From Valencia hispanica (Eukaryota > Chordata > Actinopteri > Cyprinodontiformes > Valenciidae), in assembly GCA_963556495.2 (NCBI GenBank), contig OY747704.1, forward strand, positions 42,191,001-42,255,000: a stretch of DNA of 64,000 bases. The letters are read 5' to 3'. The translations under genes were made by a program, and so were the position numbers. Of this stretch, positions 1 to 11,779 are shown piece by piece; the first letter of the stretch is position 1; every line of letters begins with the position of its first letter. The notes below the pieces were generated by a model that had not been told where the DNA came from, ran no database searches, and worked only from the letters and a program-made list of their open reading frames with translations.

Positions 1-115
1 CAATCCAGTCAATTTTTAAAATAAAAGCAATTTTTCAAAATAAAATGCCGCAATTGACAAATTTGATCATATTTGTGTATCTAAACAGACTATAGAGATG
101 AAAATAAACAAACTA

Positions 116-166
116 ACACACACATACATACATACATACATAAATACACACAAACACACACACCAA
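116..166. repeat. CA/CATA microsatellite
   Basis: Imperfect run of CA and CATA units. It is a simple repeat of the kind common in fish DNA, with no gene nearby. Confidence 0.9.
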
Positions 167-772
167 TGTCATGACAAGTTTTAGGATACATGATCAAAAG
201 GGGCAGGCATCATTTGTGCAAAGAAGATGGTCCAATTTCAGCTGCTCTACGATCAAACAACAGAACTGAGATAACAAAAGTACCAGATTCTTTTCACAGC
301 CAGGAATGTGATATATTTTCAATAAATGCATCACCCAGAATAATTACATCACAACACAACTGCTTTCAAATGATGGAAAGAAAAATGTGTCTTAAATGTC
401 AATGTTTTCCTGTGCATTTACTGTAGAGATAAAAACTTTTTTCTTAGACCAGTCCTCTATACATTTGGTTTTAGATGCAAACGCTCCAGTATTTTCACCT
501 TTGCGAATGGAGCTCAGGATACATAACTGAATAAAACTTCCATTCAGACTGCTTATCTTTAGCCACCTGGAGCATTGTTTTCTTCTCTTTAGGTGTTGAT
601 CGAATGTGGTGTGTGTTTCTGTTTGGTGTCCAGCTGTTCTGCACAAATGTCACATTTCATTCAGTCAATTTCTTATCCAGCTATTGATGTACGTGTTGAT
701 GTTGTCTGCTGCAGTCAAGCAGGCTAGGCTAGTGACCTAAACAAGGTGCACGCAGTGCAGATGTGGACAATG

Positions 773-1738
773 TAGGGATGGGCATAATTAATCATCGATC
801 GATTAATTGATCATTAAGAATTTCATGGATTACTTTTTTTTACCGATCAATTAACGCATGTTCTGTTGCGTAGTGTGAGTTTTGAAGGAATGCAATAAAT
901 TTTTCTATGTGGCAGTAATTTAATACTTTACCACACGAGGGCGATGACTGAAAATAAAACCCACAGGCCGACTCAGTTTCTTGCGAGTTTCTGTGTATTT
1001 CAAAAGTAGCATTGTCATGAAGAGGTCGCAGCAAAGTGTGGTATGGGACCACTTTGACTAAAAAAATAAACAAACAAAAAAGTCTCGGTTCACTGCCAAC
1101 ATTGCGATGCTGTCTATAAGTACTTGAACGCACTTCTAACCCTGGTTAGAAGCGGAACATCCTGCTCTTGGTCTCAGCCTAGCATCAAGTCTGTGTTAGC
1201 ACGGAGGAGCCGAGATGCACAACGAGCAGAGAAACTTCCTCACCGATTACTTTCTGAGGGAGGCTCCGCCACCCCTGGATTGCACCCCTACAGACTGGTG
1301 GAAAATGAATTAAACAAGATTCCAGAGGCTTGCCAGGTTAGCACGGAGGTACGTGTATCACAGCGACGTCTGTCCTTCACAGCAGGTGATCTCAGCGCTG
1401 CAGGTCAGACGCGACAGCAGCCTGGTGATTGTCAGGCTGCTTTCGCTTCTGACCCCAGCGCATGTTAACATGTTCATCTTTCTCAACAAAAATCAGTAGA
1501 CTCATGCTAAAGTTGTATATAAGTTACGGTTTCTTTTTTTTGGTCTGTTTTACTCTGTTAATGAGCCTAATTTATTGTTAGGTACGCTGATCTCTCTCAT
1601 CCTCTTTCTCGACTCTTTTTGCCAAATGTAACACAAAACTATCAGACCTATAAGTATTATAATTTTCTTATTAAGTTATTGTTTAACATGACTTTTTTTT
1701 TTTACTTTTTTGGAGAAGAAAAAAAAATATGAGCGTCA
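773..1738 (+). mobile_element. hAT deletion derivative, copy A
   Basis: It starts with TAGGGATGGGCATAATTAAT, followed by an ATCGATCGATTAATTGATC-rich terminal segment typical of hAT ends. About 966 bp match, base for base over long stretches, the sequence at 11780-12769. The match stops at 'gagcgtca' in both copies. Inside is a fragment of a hAT C-terminal dimerisation region (see 1205-1490). No BED finger and no catalytic region lie within it, so it is an internally deleted or 3'-end-only copy that cannot move by itself. I saw no matching right terminal repeat, so the right boundary is simply where homology with copy B ends. Confidence 0.7.
1205..1490 (+). pseudogene. hAT transposase C-terminal (hATC) fragment, copy A
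   Basis: One frame reads NFLTDYFLREAPPPLDCTPT, then DWWK, then a stop, then the pattern RLARLARRYVYHSD, and near the end LTPAHVNMFIFLNKN. This matches the usual hATC order: an acidic start, PL.WW.N, a LA.LARRYL stretch, PSERVFS, then L.P..V..L.FL..N. The PSERVFS part is scrambled (PSQQVISALQV), pointing to frameshifts. In the family this domain mediates transposase dimerisation. Here it is a relic with at least one stop. The same fragment, with small differences, occurs at 12210-12525. Confidence 0.6.
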
Positions 1739-3185
1739 TAGAAAAGTTAGGGCCTAAACTGTCCAAAAATCATGACCAAAGCTCTGATATGGAGCCATCA
1801 ACCATCCAATCTGACAAATCTCAATGTGTCTATAAAACACATCACATGCTGCGACAAATGTACTGCCCTGGTGTCCCCTCTCTCCCCTTCCTTTCAGCGG
1901 CATGCAGCAGCCAAACGGTCATCAGGCGAGGCCGAAATGATGATGAAGTTTAACATGGCCTACAATATTCCAAGAGAAAAACTTCCCTTCATTAAGTACA
2001 AGCATAATTTTTCAAAAGCAAAATGGCTAGAATTTAAGGAAATGCTCAGTTTGAGATATTCACAAGATGTTTTAAGCCTTTAAAACATTTGCACCTATAA
2101 TTCAGACTTCATTTTTACTCATTAAATTTCATTTTTTATTTCATCTTTAGACATTTTTAGGTTTAAATTACAGTTCACTGAAGCACTTTAAACACTTTTT
2201 CATTAAGTTGCATGTCTTGTACAATTCTAATAATAGTAATAATCTACTCTAACAAGGCATATTAGACTTGTCCTGCAGAAACGCCATGAGGAACATACTA
2301 TCTTTGCTATTTCTGTTACAAAAAACAAAACACAGGATATATTGCAGTGAGGATGAGCGATGTGGACTTTAAGTCATATCACAATATTTTGTGGTATTTA
2401 TCGCGAAAACAATCAGTGACGACATAAACTATTTCTAACTCATCTGCAGTCTTTTTTGGGTAACATATGGCTGTGAATTCATTTTACTGCTGTCCAAGCC
2501 CCACAAGCAAAATACTGCTCTTAAAAACATACCTATTTTGAAATTTGCTTTTTCAGAACACTATTTGCATAAAGAAGTGGGATTTTTAATCACTAAACTG
2601 CACACAGTAACAGTCTTTAATCCTGTTTTAAGATTTACTGATATTTACTGATGCTCTCATGGAAAAAAAGTGGATTTAAAAAAAATAAAAGCAATAGTTG
2701 CAAAAATTGTTTCTTCATTAATTTATTGTTGTCACAGTAACTTAAAATTCGTATCACCATAAGAAAATTTTTTAGATTAATTATGATCTGTAATTAATTA
2801 ATCTAGTTAATCTCTTTTTTAATTGGACCTGATAATTGCTGAGAAAAGCCCTAATCTTGAGGTATTTTCATTTAAATTCATTACATTATTGTGGCAGAAC
2901 AAATAACAGAAAAGGTGGCTTTTATGAAGTCATTTACTGTTTTTAACAAACTTGAACAGATGCAGTCCCAGCAATTTACATTTCTCTGTTTTTGAGTCTA
3001 GTCCCAGTGCTGACAACAACTTCCGCATTGAGGATGCGCGATTCATTAGCATTCTGCACTCAGTGGGGTAACTATCCCCTCTGAGTGACTGGACAGGTGG
3101 AGCTGCAAACGCATTTGCTGCCTGATGTTAAAGCTCTGAGACAGAGAGCAGTCCACCGCTATACTGCTGCTCAGAGAGAGTAACG
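1739..3185. other. No gene seen
   Basis: AT-rich DNA. A short piece around 2770-2835 has the TTAATTA/GATTAAT-rich look of a decayed hAT terminal repeat. The small open frames here (for example 1729-2083) show no motif or splice context and I do not call them. Confidence 0.5.
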
Positions 3186-3189
3186 GATA

Positions 3190-3330
3190 CGTGCTTGATA
3201 TAAAAGTCTCCAATAACCCCAGAAAGAGTCGCTAGATTTGTCGCTAGTCGCTTTTTTAGAGGAGAACCGCTAGGAGTCTAAAAACGCACTACATATAGCG
3301 ACAAGGTCGCTAAGTTGGCAACACTGTCTG
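3190..3330 (-). mobile_element. Short MITE-like repeat (CAGTGTTGCCAACTTAGCGA end)
   Basis: Read on the minus strand it begins CAGTGTTGCCAACTTAGCGA and goes on with repeated 'gtcgct' and 'agcgac' words, then 'gcgactagcgacaaatctag'. I recognise this as a common interspersed repeat of fish genomes. Only one end is clear and no target duplication was identified. Confidence 0.5.
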
Positions 3331-5930
3331 CAACTCACCGCTCCTCCTCACTCCCCCTTCTCCACTAAAACGGAAGCGTTAGCTCATAATAAGCAGGCAT
3401 AATGACAGCCAATCGATGTCCACTTCAGGGTGTGGTTAAAACCCAACTCTAGCACAAGAAGCCCAAAGTATGAAAACAGATTTTATTTAAAGGCAACTAG
3501 CAAGCAGAAACAGTCAAATCAAAGACTGAAAATTAATTAATGCAATTACAAAGCATAGCGCGTTAAATATGGCTGTAATTAATTAATAGCAATTAATGCA
3601 ATATTTTGACACCACTAACGATAAATAGCCATCTCTAGATTGCAGCATCCTAAAGATCATTGATAAGTGACGTAATCACAATACTAAAGTAGACCAGGGG
3701 ATACAGTTAAAATGTAGGGCACATTTTTAGTTTATATCTAAAGGGTTTCTCATGCAAAACAAACTGATGCTTTACGCCTGGTTCACACCGACCGCGGAAG
3801 CACTGCGAAGCGGCGCGTTCACAAAAATCGCTGCCTCCCTGTTCACACCAAACATGTATTTCTCGACGGTCGACAAGAGCTTCTGCTCAGCTGTTGCTTT
3901 TTCAGGGCTATTTTTTTCATAATGGGTAAATAAATAAGCCCATAACATGTGTCTCTGTGTGTGTGTGTGCGTGTGTGTGTGTGTGTGCGTGCGTGCGTGT
4001 GTGCGTGTCTAGCATCTCTAATGGAGACTATTCAAAATTAGTTGTAATTCTCTTTTAGTTTGTAAACACAGTCAACAGACTTACAAACCACCTGTGACAC
4101 GCTCAGATTTACTGTGTGGGCCAAACAGGGAACATATTAAACTCTTATTGTGTAGGACTTTCCCATAATTGAAAATATTGCCTATGACAACAGTTGCAGC
4201 CTCTTTATGGGAGATGGGACATGGACAGCTGGGTTGTTTTTTCCCCTCTCTGCTCCCGGGCACACAGGATGTAACTGTCAAGTTCCCATTAGTCTGAAAA
4301 CCAGTGAGCTGTGACTTTCACATAACCATTTGTGTCCAGCGACGTCGTTTCATATACAGTTAAAGCTAATTTCCCGTCCTTTCACATCATCTTCATATCT
4401 TCCTGTGCGCAGCTGTGCTATGTGTTGTAGAAATATTAGTCTGACTGTTGCTTTTCTATTTGGATCCCCAGTTCATCATAACTTCTTCAAACAATATCTA
4501 GATACAATATATATTTACAGATAACTGCTTATCCTGGTGGGGGGGGGGGGGTTATCTGCGATTTATTTTTATTTTTTTACTCGTTTTTGCCAGGAGGATG
4601 TGTACTGCCTTCAGTGTTGTGCCTCCACTCTAACACTTAAAGTGGCCGGATAAGTTTGTTGTAAAGCGAGGTGGTGTAAATGCTTTGTACGAGAAGGTAA
4701 GAGGTCCCAGTTATTATTAGGTACAGTCCAACGTTTAAATTAGCAAAACTAATAATATTGCTAACAAGCTTTACTCAGGTCACCACAGCCTCCAGCAGTT
4801 TAAACTCCATGGATGATTAAAAACAGTTTATATAGCCTATCCTTTGAATAGCTTCCACTGTGTTTACTGGATTCAAAGGATCTACTGATGTTCACAGCTT
4901 CCCTGCTTTTAAAGAGATATTTAAACTTGGATGAAAAAAGGACGGCTCTAATTTAAAACTAGCCACAGGCAACTTGACAAGCTTAGTCATGAGATGATGC
5001 TGGAGACCAACTGAGACTGGCTGCTTCACACTTATCCTACAGCCTAAAATGTCTCTCTTTCTTATTAGATTACATTTTAAGATGATTTCATAGTCTTATT
5101 TTGAAACTGTTTATCTGGTTTATGGCAACTTTATTCCCTACATGTGTGTTTTTGCTGGTTTTAATTTTCAGAAACTCCAACAAACTGTTCTGATTCTTAA
5201 AAAAGTTAATTGTCTTTATGGCAAGCAGAACATTTTGAACGATGCTGAAGTTCCCTTAGATCCTGAGTGGAACACTTCTGTGACTTTAAATCTGAGATCT
5301 GATAGGTTTGTAGAAGCAGGAAAATAAGTATTTGATACCAAATTTTCAAGTTTTCCCACTTTTTTAGATTCTGTCTGTCACAAGCCCCTTTCAAACAGGC
5401 CATAAAAAAACCCTGTAATTTTCCGGACTTCGTCTGTTTTGCTTTTGAGTCTGAAAGCAATCTTCCCGACTTTGTCTGGATACCCTTTACCGGTAATTTT
5501 ACGGGTGAAGACCTAGTAATGAGTTGACTTTTCGCGGTATGGTGTTTGCATTCAGATTATCACGAAATGTTCCGGAAAAGCTGGAGGGGTGTGGGGCGGT
5601 GGGGAAAAGGGGAGGGGGGCAGGGAACACTGTGAGTGCACACATTGATGACATATAAATGTCATGTGAACGGCAGTGCATAAGAACACGGCTTCTTCAGT
5701 TTCTTCATCGATGTCTCTTAAGCATTTCCATGTGCTCAATATTGCAAAGACGAGCACTGTGAGTAGATCTGCTGTTTTGTCGGCCTTCTTTGCAATAATC
5801 CCTTTGTTTGGGGAAATGACATCTACACCCACCGCTCTAAGTTTACGTCATATCCACATACAACTTCCCAGACATTCATCAGGATCCTCCGGTACATTTC
5901 TTGCTGTGTGAACGCCATGTATATATATAT
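3331..5930. other. No gene; simple repeats and MITE-like fragments
   Basis: It contains a TTAATTA-rich stretch (3530-3620) like a decayed hAT end, a 'ggttcacaccgaccgcg' MITE-type start near 3780, a GT microsatellite, a 13-base G run at 4539-4551, and an uncertain 'cctttcaaacagg...ccctgtaattttccgg' repeat near 5385-5530. No coding exon is recognisable. Confidence 0.5.
3949..4009. repeat. GT/GCGT microsatellite
   Basis: Run of GT units broken by GC (gtgtgtgc, gcgtgcgtgc). Confidence 0.9.
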
Positions 5931-6162
5931 TTTATTTATTTATTTTTTTTTTATTTTTTATTTTTTCATCTAATGCCTCGTCAGGGAGAAAGTAAAGGTC
6001 CCTCATGAAGCTGCAGCGTAAGTACAGAAGAGGGCAGCAATACAACTAATTGGATGCCAGCTGCCTGTAAACACCAAAGAAGAAGAAGGTGCAGCGTAAA
6101 GCGCCACTCCGCACACCTGCGTTTGTTGTGAGTGACAAACGGCCAGCGCTGCAGGCTGTGTG

Positions 6163-6384
6163 ATGACTGAAGGAGGCGAGCCCCCAGAACTTTTTCCACC
6201 GTGCGAAGTGGATGTTTGGGAATACTTCGGCTACCGTAAAAAGCCAGACGGTCGCGGCTTGGAAGAAGAAGGTCACCCGACGTGCAAAACTTGCTTGAGA
6301 ACAGTGGCAGCCCAAGGAGGCAATACATCAAATGTGATTGCGCATGGTCGAGAGCACCACCCATCGTTGTATGCTAAATTTAAG
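6163..6384 (+). CDS. BED-type zinc-finger exon (hAT/ZBED-like, isolated)
   Basis: About 74 codons, open, starting at the ATG at 6163 (the GTG just before is not used). It reads VWEYFGYRK, then PTCKTCLRTVAAQGGNTSNV, then IAHGREHHPSLYAKFK. This is the BED finger layout: aromatic W-x-x-F/Y-x-F/Y, C-x2-C, a GNT/S-N loop, then H-x3-H. BED fingers bind DNA and form the N terminus of many hAT transposases and of ZBED host genes derived from them. The frame ends at AAATTTAAG followed by GTAAAG, a good splice donor, so this looks like a first coding exon. No second exon with the hAT catalytic core was found before the next element at 6945. It could be a truncated hAT copy (most likely) or the first exon of a ZBED gene lying beyond what I can recognise. 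Confidence 0.65.
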
Positions 6385-6944
6385 GTAAAGTTAATGCTGT
6401 CTTGAAATGAACAAGCGTATTAGTGTCTGACATTAGTGAAATGAGCTTGTTACCTTGGCAGATATGGTAACTAAGTACCATATCTTAACTTTTCTTCATC
6501 TCTATCGTTAGTAACTTTTTTTTAAACTGAGGCAGATATGCTAAGATAAATCATCATTAGCATGCTAGTTAGTTACCATATCTGCCTCACTAAAAAGTGT
6601 GTTTTCCTTTTTTTTCTTTTAAATACAGACATTCAAAATACACATTTTAGAGCTGTAATTATAATACCGTAAAACCGCGATATTTTTGCCTACGGTTATC
6701 ATACCGTCAGAATCTCACACCGGCCAATGCCTATTGCAGAACTTCTGTCTGAAAACGGCTACAGATTAAGTGTTTCAACAATGAAACTACAGACCTCTCC
6801 CAGTAGATGTCAGTGGAAAAACTTGAAAAGTTGGTGGTGTATGAAATACTTATTTTCCTCATTGTATGTGGTGCAAAGAGATGTGCCAATCAGTCGGTCA
6901 AATATTGTAATTGATTTTTATTTGCATCAACCAAGAGCATCTAC
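6385..6944. other. Non-coding, with a hAT/MITE-like end
   Basis: Contains 'ataccgtaaaaccgcgatat' and 'acggttatcataccgtcaga' near 6665-6730, the style of the inner ends of fish hAT MITEs. It may be the 3' end of the element that carried the BED exon at 6163. No coding sequence is seen. Confidence 0.4.
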
Positions 6945-7884
6945 CAGTGGCTGACCATGCATTTCACACCAAGCCCTTCAGTAGTACTCCGTCTGAATCA
7001 ATCCAACCTATAATAACTATTTTATTTAAAAACCATCTTATGCAGAAATACAGTATAAAGAGCCATTGCATTGCAGATAGATAATTCCACAATAAATGCC
7101 TTTACTGAATAAACAAACCAGGGGTGAACAAGTCTCCTTCTACTGCAGTTACAGCTGCGACACACATAAAAAACATCAATAATAACCTCATAAAGTTGCA
7201 ATATTATTTAGGATAATAGCAACATTTTACTCACTAAAAAAGGTGAAAAGTGAAAGTGGCGGACAAATCCAGGTCCTGGTTGTGAAAGACTGGCTAGCTT
7301 CAGAGTTGTCTGACCTTTCTTAACAATGTCCAGCTTTTCTTAAAAGGTCTGTCTTGCAAATGGCCAAATCTATTTCTTCTCCTCCTTCAGCCATTGTGGG
7401 CAAATAGCTATTACACCAACAAAACAATATTCTGATTCCTGCAGCTCGCTACAGATGCGGTTTGCCAGATTTGGCTAGTACGCTCTCTGACTGACCAATC
7501 AATGGGTCTGAATACGTTGACGTTGCTGTACGCCTGCTAGAGGGCCCTGGTGACACCAACTCAAAATCTGATTGGTTGAAGCAAAAGTTTAATCAACACT
7601 TATTCTGTGTTAGATAGCCTGCATAACGGACTGTAAAGGCCTCCAGGCAGACTTCTTTGACTTTGACCCTGCCTGGCAACGAATAATGACCGAAATGTGA
7701 TTGGTTAATATGAAAAAACATGTCTGGAAGCAGCACAACCATCGGAAAAGCTGTGAAAGGAAGCGGGCAGACCATTTGGAATTATTTAATAAATATTCAT
7801 GAACAAAATATAATTTAATCTGTGATTCAGATATATTTTTAGGCCAGCAGAGAGGGCCTTGCAGGCACTGACGGCCCGCCACTG
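6945..7884. mobile_element. hAT non-autonomous element, 940 bp, perfect 8-bp target duplication
   Basis: It starts CAGTGGCTGACCATGC and ends GACGGCCCGCCACTG. The reverse complement of the right end (CAGTGGCGGGCCGTC) pairs with the left end over the outer bases. The flanks carry identical 8-bp GCATCTAC at 6937-6944 and 7885-7892, the duplication size of hAT elements. No transposase frame is visible inside, so it would depend on an enzyme supplied elsewhere. Confidence 0.85.
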
Positions 7885-7892
7885 GCATCTAC

Positions 7893-10314
7893 TTTGATGT
7901 ACTTTTTCATTTCAAGAAGATTAATCATAATATAGAAATTTGTGGAGTTAAATGACTTTAATCTTGTTGTCGCTTTCCTGTTGCCTCTGTCAAGAAAACC
8001 CCAACACATTTATTTTTCCTTTAAGTGTTAAAGTCTAAATATCTGTTTGGAATCAGCAAATATCAGAAGGCCAGATGTCAAATAAACCTGGAAATCAGAA
8101 TGGTTCCCTAGAGGGTTGATTGATGCATCTCTAGCTGTCTTAAGGTAAAAATTCTGGTGTTACATTGTCAAATGTAACACCGGCAAGGATATTACAAATG
8201 TAACACTGCAAGGATATTACAACAAAAAAGTTTCAAAGCTAACCCTTTAAAACATGCCAAAAGGATCCACAAAAAGAGGGAAGGGGCAAGGGCACAGTCA
8301 CAAGGGTCAATAATATTTTTATTCTGCAAAGAAGTGTTGATACACATTTTATACTAAGCTTGAAAATAGAAACCCAACTTTGTTATTCCTCCAACTCTGA
8401 AACATGTTCATACCTTTTAAAACAATTGCTTGAACTCCAGTTGCATTCTTTTCAAAAGATCGTAGAGATTTATTATTATACTGTCATGAACCGTCTCAGT
8501 GCATTTGAGAGGTGTAACATTGGTTGTGCGTCAGAAGCTCGTTGACGTAAATTCATTTCCACAGTGGTGGCCTCTGTGCAGCCAAGTCCTTTGTGGTGCT
8601 TTGTTTGTGCATTGTTGTTGCCACTTCATATTGTAGAGTCTGCAGCACCATCTCATCTGCATTATGTGAAGAGGCTTGTTGAGTGTTTATTTGTTTCAAT
8701 ATCCCTGCAGGAATCTGCTTTTTTTTTAATAGTCCATTGGCCGCTTCATACCTCCACCAAATTAACACTCTAGTGATGTTTTTGTAGTCTATCCCTTTCT
8801 TCCTCACACTTCTGCTTTTTCAGTTCCACAGTCACTCTTCAAACCCACTCTTATGCCACTTATCAGTTTGTCACCTTTTCTTTCTATTTTATAGGAAGTC
8901 AGTTTCTCCCCATCTTTCACTGTGCGGCTTGTTTTGGCTCTGGAGGGCATTTGCATGGATTTTTATGCATATCGGAAATTACAAGTTTAGTTTGATCAGA
9001 GAATGCAGATCTGTTATGAGGCTTTTTTCTCCAAATGATGTTTCTGGAAGCAAATGTTTCATTAAGTTTTATGTAATTAATAGGTGTCCCCAGAACCCAG
9101 GTTTGCATTTAAGGTTTGCCCAAAACCACTGTGCTGTAGCCCAGCTCTATTGAAATACATTTTGTTTAGAATTTTTATGTTTCGTTTTTAATTTCGTTTA
9201 AGTTGATTGGGTTTCACTGTAAGATAGTCAGGCATACTTTAAAAGACATTTCAATAGGTGTATAGCTGCAAAATATAGATTGTTTTCCATGTTTGTCACT
9301 GAGCATGTACAGCTTTACTTGTTTTATATAGTAGATTTCAAATATTAGAGTCACAATGAATAAATATCTTAACTTTTTTATGTTCCCACTATTGCGACTT
9401 GGTATTTTAGCTTATGTAATGACCCCATTTGTTGATCTGTTTAATGGTAGATTATTTTAAAAGGCTTGTTAATCAGTTTTGCTTTCCATGACCCAGTTTC
9501 ACTTTTGTTTAGATTCTTTCACAAACAGTCATTCACCAAAGCATTACTTGCTGGCCCTCAGACTGACATGTTATCATTTGGTGGATGTTTTTGCTATATT
9601 CCCATGACATTAATCAGATGCTCTACAGGGCTCTCAACTTTTAGTTTCTGCACATGTATTAGTGGATGCTTGTCTACTCACACTAATGGTACTGAGCTGA
9701 GTGTCATGTCCAATTTCATTTTTTTTCTTTATCTCTGTCAGTTAGGCTTTTCTTTTCCAGCTCTGTCTCTGCTTTTGACTAATCAGGCTGCTGTTGGATA
9801 AAAAGGTTTAATTTCCAGCACTAAAGCAGTAGACTTGAAAAACTTTATAGAAATAGTTTTTTCTCCTTTTCTTTTCTCTACGGACATGGTGTTAGATTAC
9901 AAAAATGAAAATTCGTATTTAATGGTATTTGTATTGCAAATCAATGTCTGTGTTTATTGAACTGAAAATTATATGAAATTAAGTCTGCTCATGCAGAAAG
10001 TCAAATTCCCAACCGTGTAGACACATTTTGGCTTTTCTTTTACTTTACCCTACACTGAGTTTTATTTGATCACGTCTGGTTTTAATGCAAAAGTTGTTTA
10101 ACGGAACAGTTTTAGGAGGACAAACCTAATAACGTAGACTGGGTTACATAATAGTTTAGGCCTAATTTTCTCTTAGTAAATGTTGGTGGGAGAAGTCAAA
10201 TGATCCAGATCTGACTGAATTCCTCTATGTGGTGTTTTTGTTCTCCAAAGGCTAAAAAATTATTCTTTTAGAGGTTTTGTGGAATTTAGTCAAATCTATG
10301 CTCTACTATATGTC
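7893..10314. other. No gene seen
   Basis: AT-rich, low-complexity DNA with only short chance open frames. There is no domain, splice-bounded exon or recognisable repeat end, except a possible MITE trace near 8100-8220 (two close copies of 'aatgtaacac' and 'aaggatattac'). Confidence 0.5.
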
Positions 10315-10383
10315 CAGACCTGCCAACCTGTACGCATTTTGCGTAGCAGGTACTCAATTTGACATCTAAATGCGCTGGTACGA

Positions 10384-11119
10384 CCCGCCTATGGCGTCAA
10401 TTTAGTGCCAAAATCCAAGAGCGTTAAAACCATAATCAGCGCATATAAAGAGCACACTCTACGCGCTCGCGGTCACTGTCTGCGCGCTTGCAGTCATGGT
10501 TTGTGCGCTCGCCGCTCTCCCTGTGCCTTCTGCTCGCTAGCCCTTGCTGAGTTTTGGCACTTTGGGGGCGGGCATTGAATAGACGGACCCCCAACCCTCC
10601 TCCTTTCTGATTGGCCACCACTGTCTCCAGGTCAGAGCCAATCCGAGGCAGAGTAGGGTGGGTCATCATTGCGGTTGGCGGCAGAATTTAATAGCAGATC
10701 GAAATGTCAGATAAAAAAGAGGCAAGTTGTGGAGCAGACTGATATCTACATTAGATTAAATTATCTGTCTGTTCCTCAACTTACCTCTTTTTTCTCTGAC
10801 ATCTCGATCCACAATGATAACCCGCCCTACTCTGCCTCGGATTGGCTCTGACCTGGAGACAGTAGTGGCCAATCAGAAAGGAGGGGGGTTTCGGGCCGTC
10901 TATTAAATGCCCGCCCCAAAGTGCCAAAACTCAGCAAAGGCGAACGCGTAGAAAGCACAGAGAGCCACCACGAGCGCACAGACAGTGACGGCGAGCGCGT
11001 ATAGAGAGACCGCGAGCGCGCAGAGAGTGTCGGCGAGCGCGCAGAGAGTGCTCTTAATGCGCGCTGATTATGGTTTTAATGCGCTCGGATTTTGGCACTA
11101 AATTGACACCATACCCGCC
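10384..11119. repeat. Large inverted repeat (~350-bp arms, ~20-bp loop)
   Basis: The left arm (about 10384-10745) reads into the reverse complement of the right arm (about 10765-11119). Shared words include gtcaatttagtgccaaaatc, cataatcagcgc, gctgagttttggcacttt, ctgattggccac and ggtcagagccaatccgaggc. The arms meet around 10745-10765, so single-stranded DNA or RNA could form a long hairpin. Each arm carries a copy of the hAT start codon region. Confidence 0.8.
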
Positions 11120-11340
11120 TCTTTCTGTGGCAAATGTGCACGTGCGGTACTCATGTCTGACAACACAGTGCAGCAGGGTGGTGAAGCAGTTTCAGCCAAT
11201 CATTGTAGAAAAGCGGAGAATTGAGTCTACCCAACCTATAGCGTAACATCCCCGTCCTTCCTGCCTCCTCCTGCCCTATGCTTTGCTCTCCGACTCCGTT
11301 CCCCACTCGCTGCTGTGATTGGCGCTTAAAAAGGTAAACT

Positions 11341-11488
11341 GCCAAAAAGAAGAGGGTCAATGTTCCCCAGAAGTTTTTGATTAAATATCAAGAACAGTGG
11401 CCATGCTTGCGACCCTCTAAACTTCCATATCATGCATTGTGCACAGTGTGCAATTATGATGTGGACATAAGCCACCAGGGAGCTGCAG
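11341..11488 (+). pseudogene. hAT N-terminal zinc-finger exon remnant
   Basis: An open stretch of about 49 codons reads KKKRVNVPQKFLIKYQEQWP, then CLRPSKLPYHALCTVCNYDV, then DISHQGAAG. The order (basic start, F-x-x-x-Y-x-x-x-W-P, then A-x-C-x2-C, then D-x-S-x-x-H-x-G) resembles the N-terminal finger of a hAT transposase group, where the exon continues to a histidine pair. The sequence ends at GCTGCAG followed by GTAGTG, a possible donor. It sits inside the fold-back element whose ends match hAT style. I infer it is the second exon of the parent transposase, now without a catalytic part. Confidence 0.45.
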
Positions 11489-11779
11489 GTAGTGTATAAA
11501 TTAGCCCCTGTGATGTGTGCATATGTGCTGTAAACCAATTTAACTATTACATTCATGAAAACGAAAACACCTATTGCAATATAATAAATAAATTACCATT
11601 TGAATTGAATACATGTAATTTTTGGGTTTTATTGTTTTTCTTATAACCAATTTCTAGCCAGCGAATGGGGGAAATTGCAGGGCACAAAGCAATTGAGTTT
11701 CAAAATTCTGAAAAAAAAGCAGCACAACACAAGTGGTACTCTAAATATTTTGACAAGGTTGGCAGGTCTGTATGTCTAT

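Larger units (their letters stand above)
10315..11770 (+). mobile_element. hAT-like fold-back element with inverted promoter/exon-1 duplication
   Basis: The ends are CAGACCTGCCAACCTG on the left and CAAGGTTGGCAGGTCTG on the right, inverted copies of each other. TATGTC occurs directly outside both ends (10309-10314 and 11771-11776). Only 6 bp match here, where hAT elements normally give 8. Inside is a near head-to-head inverted duplication (10384-11119). The two arms contain the same GC-rich 5' region and the start of a coding exon (ATGTCAGA then lysine codons, followed by GTAAGT in one arm). Further right a separate exon encodes a cysteine-containing finger (11341-11488). The copy looks like a hAT whose 5' end was duplicated in inverted orientation and whose catalytic part was lost. 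Confidence 0.65.

Noticed and set aside
5981..6364. 127-codon minus-strand frame
   Set aside because: It is antisense to the BED-finger exon, which has clear motif and splice support.
10436..10669. 77-codon minus-strand frame
   Set aside because: It falls within one arm of the hAT inverted repeat and mirrors the other arm; there is no protein-like pattern.
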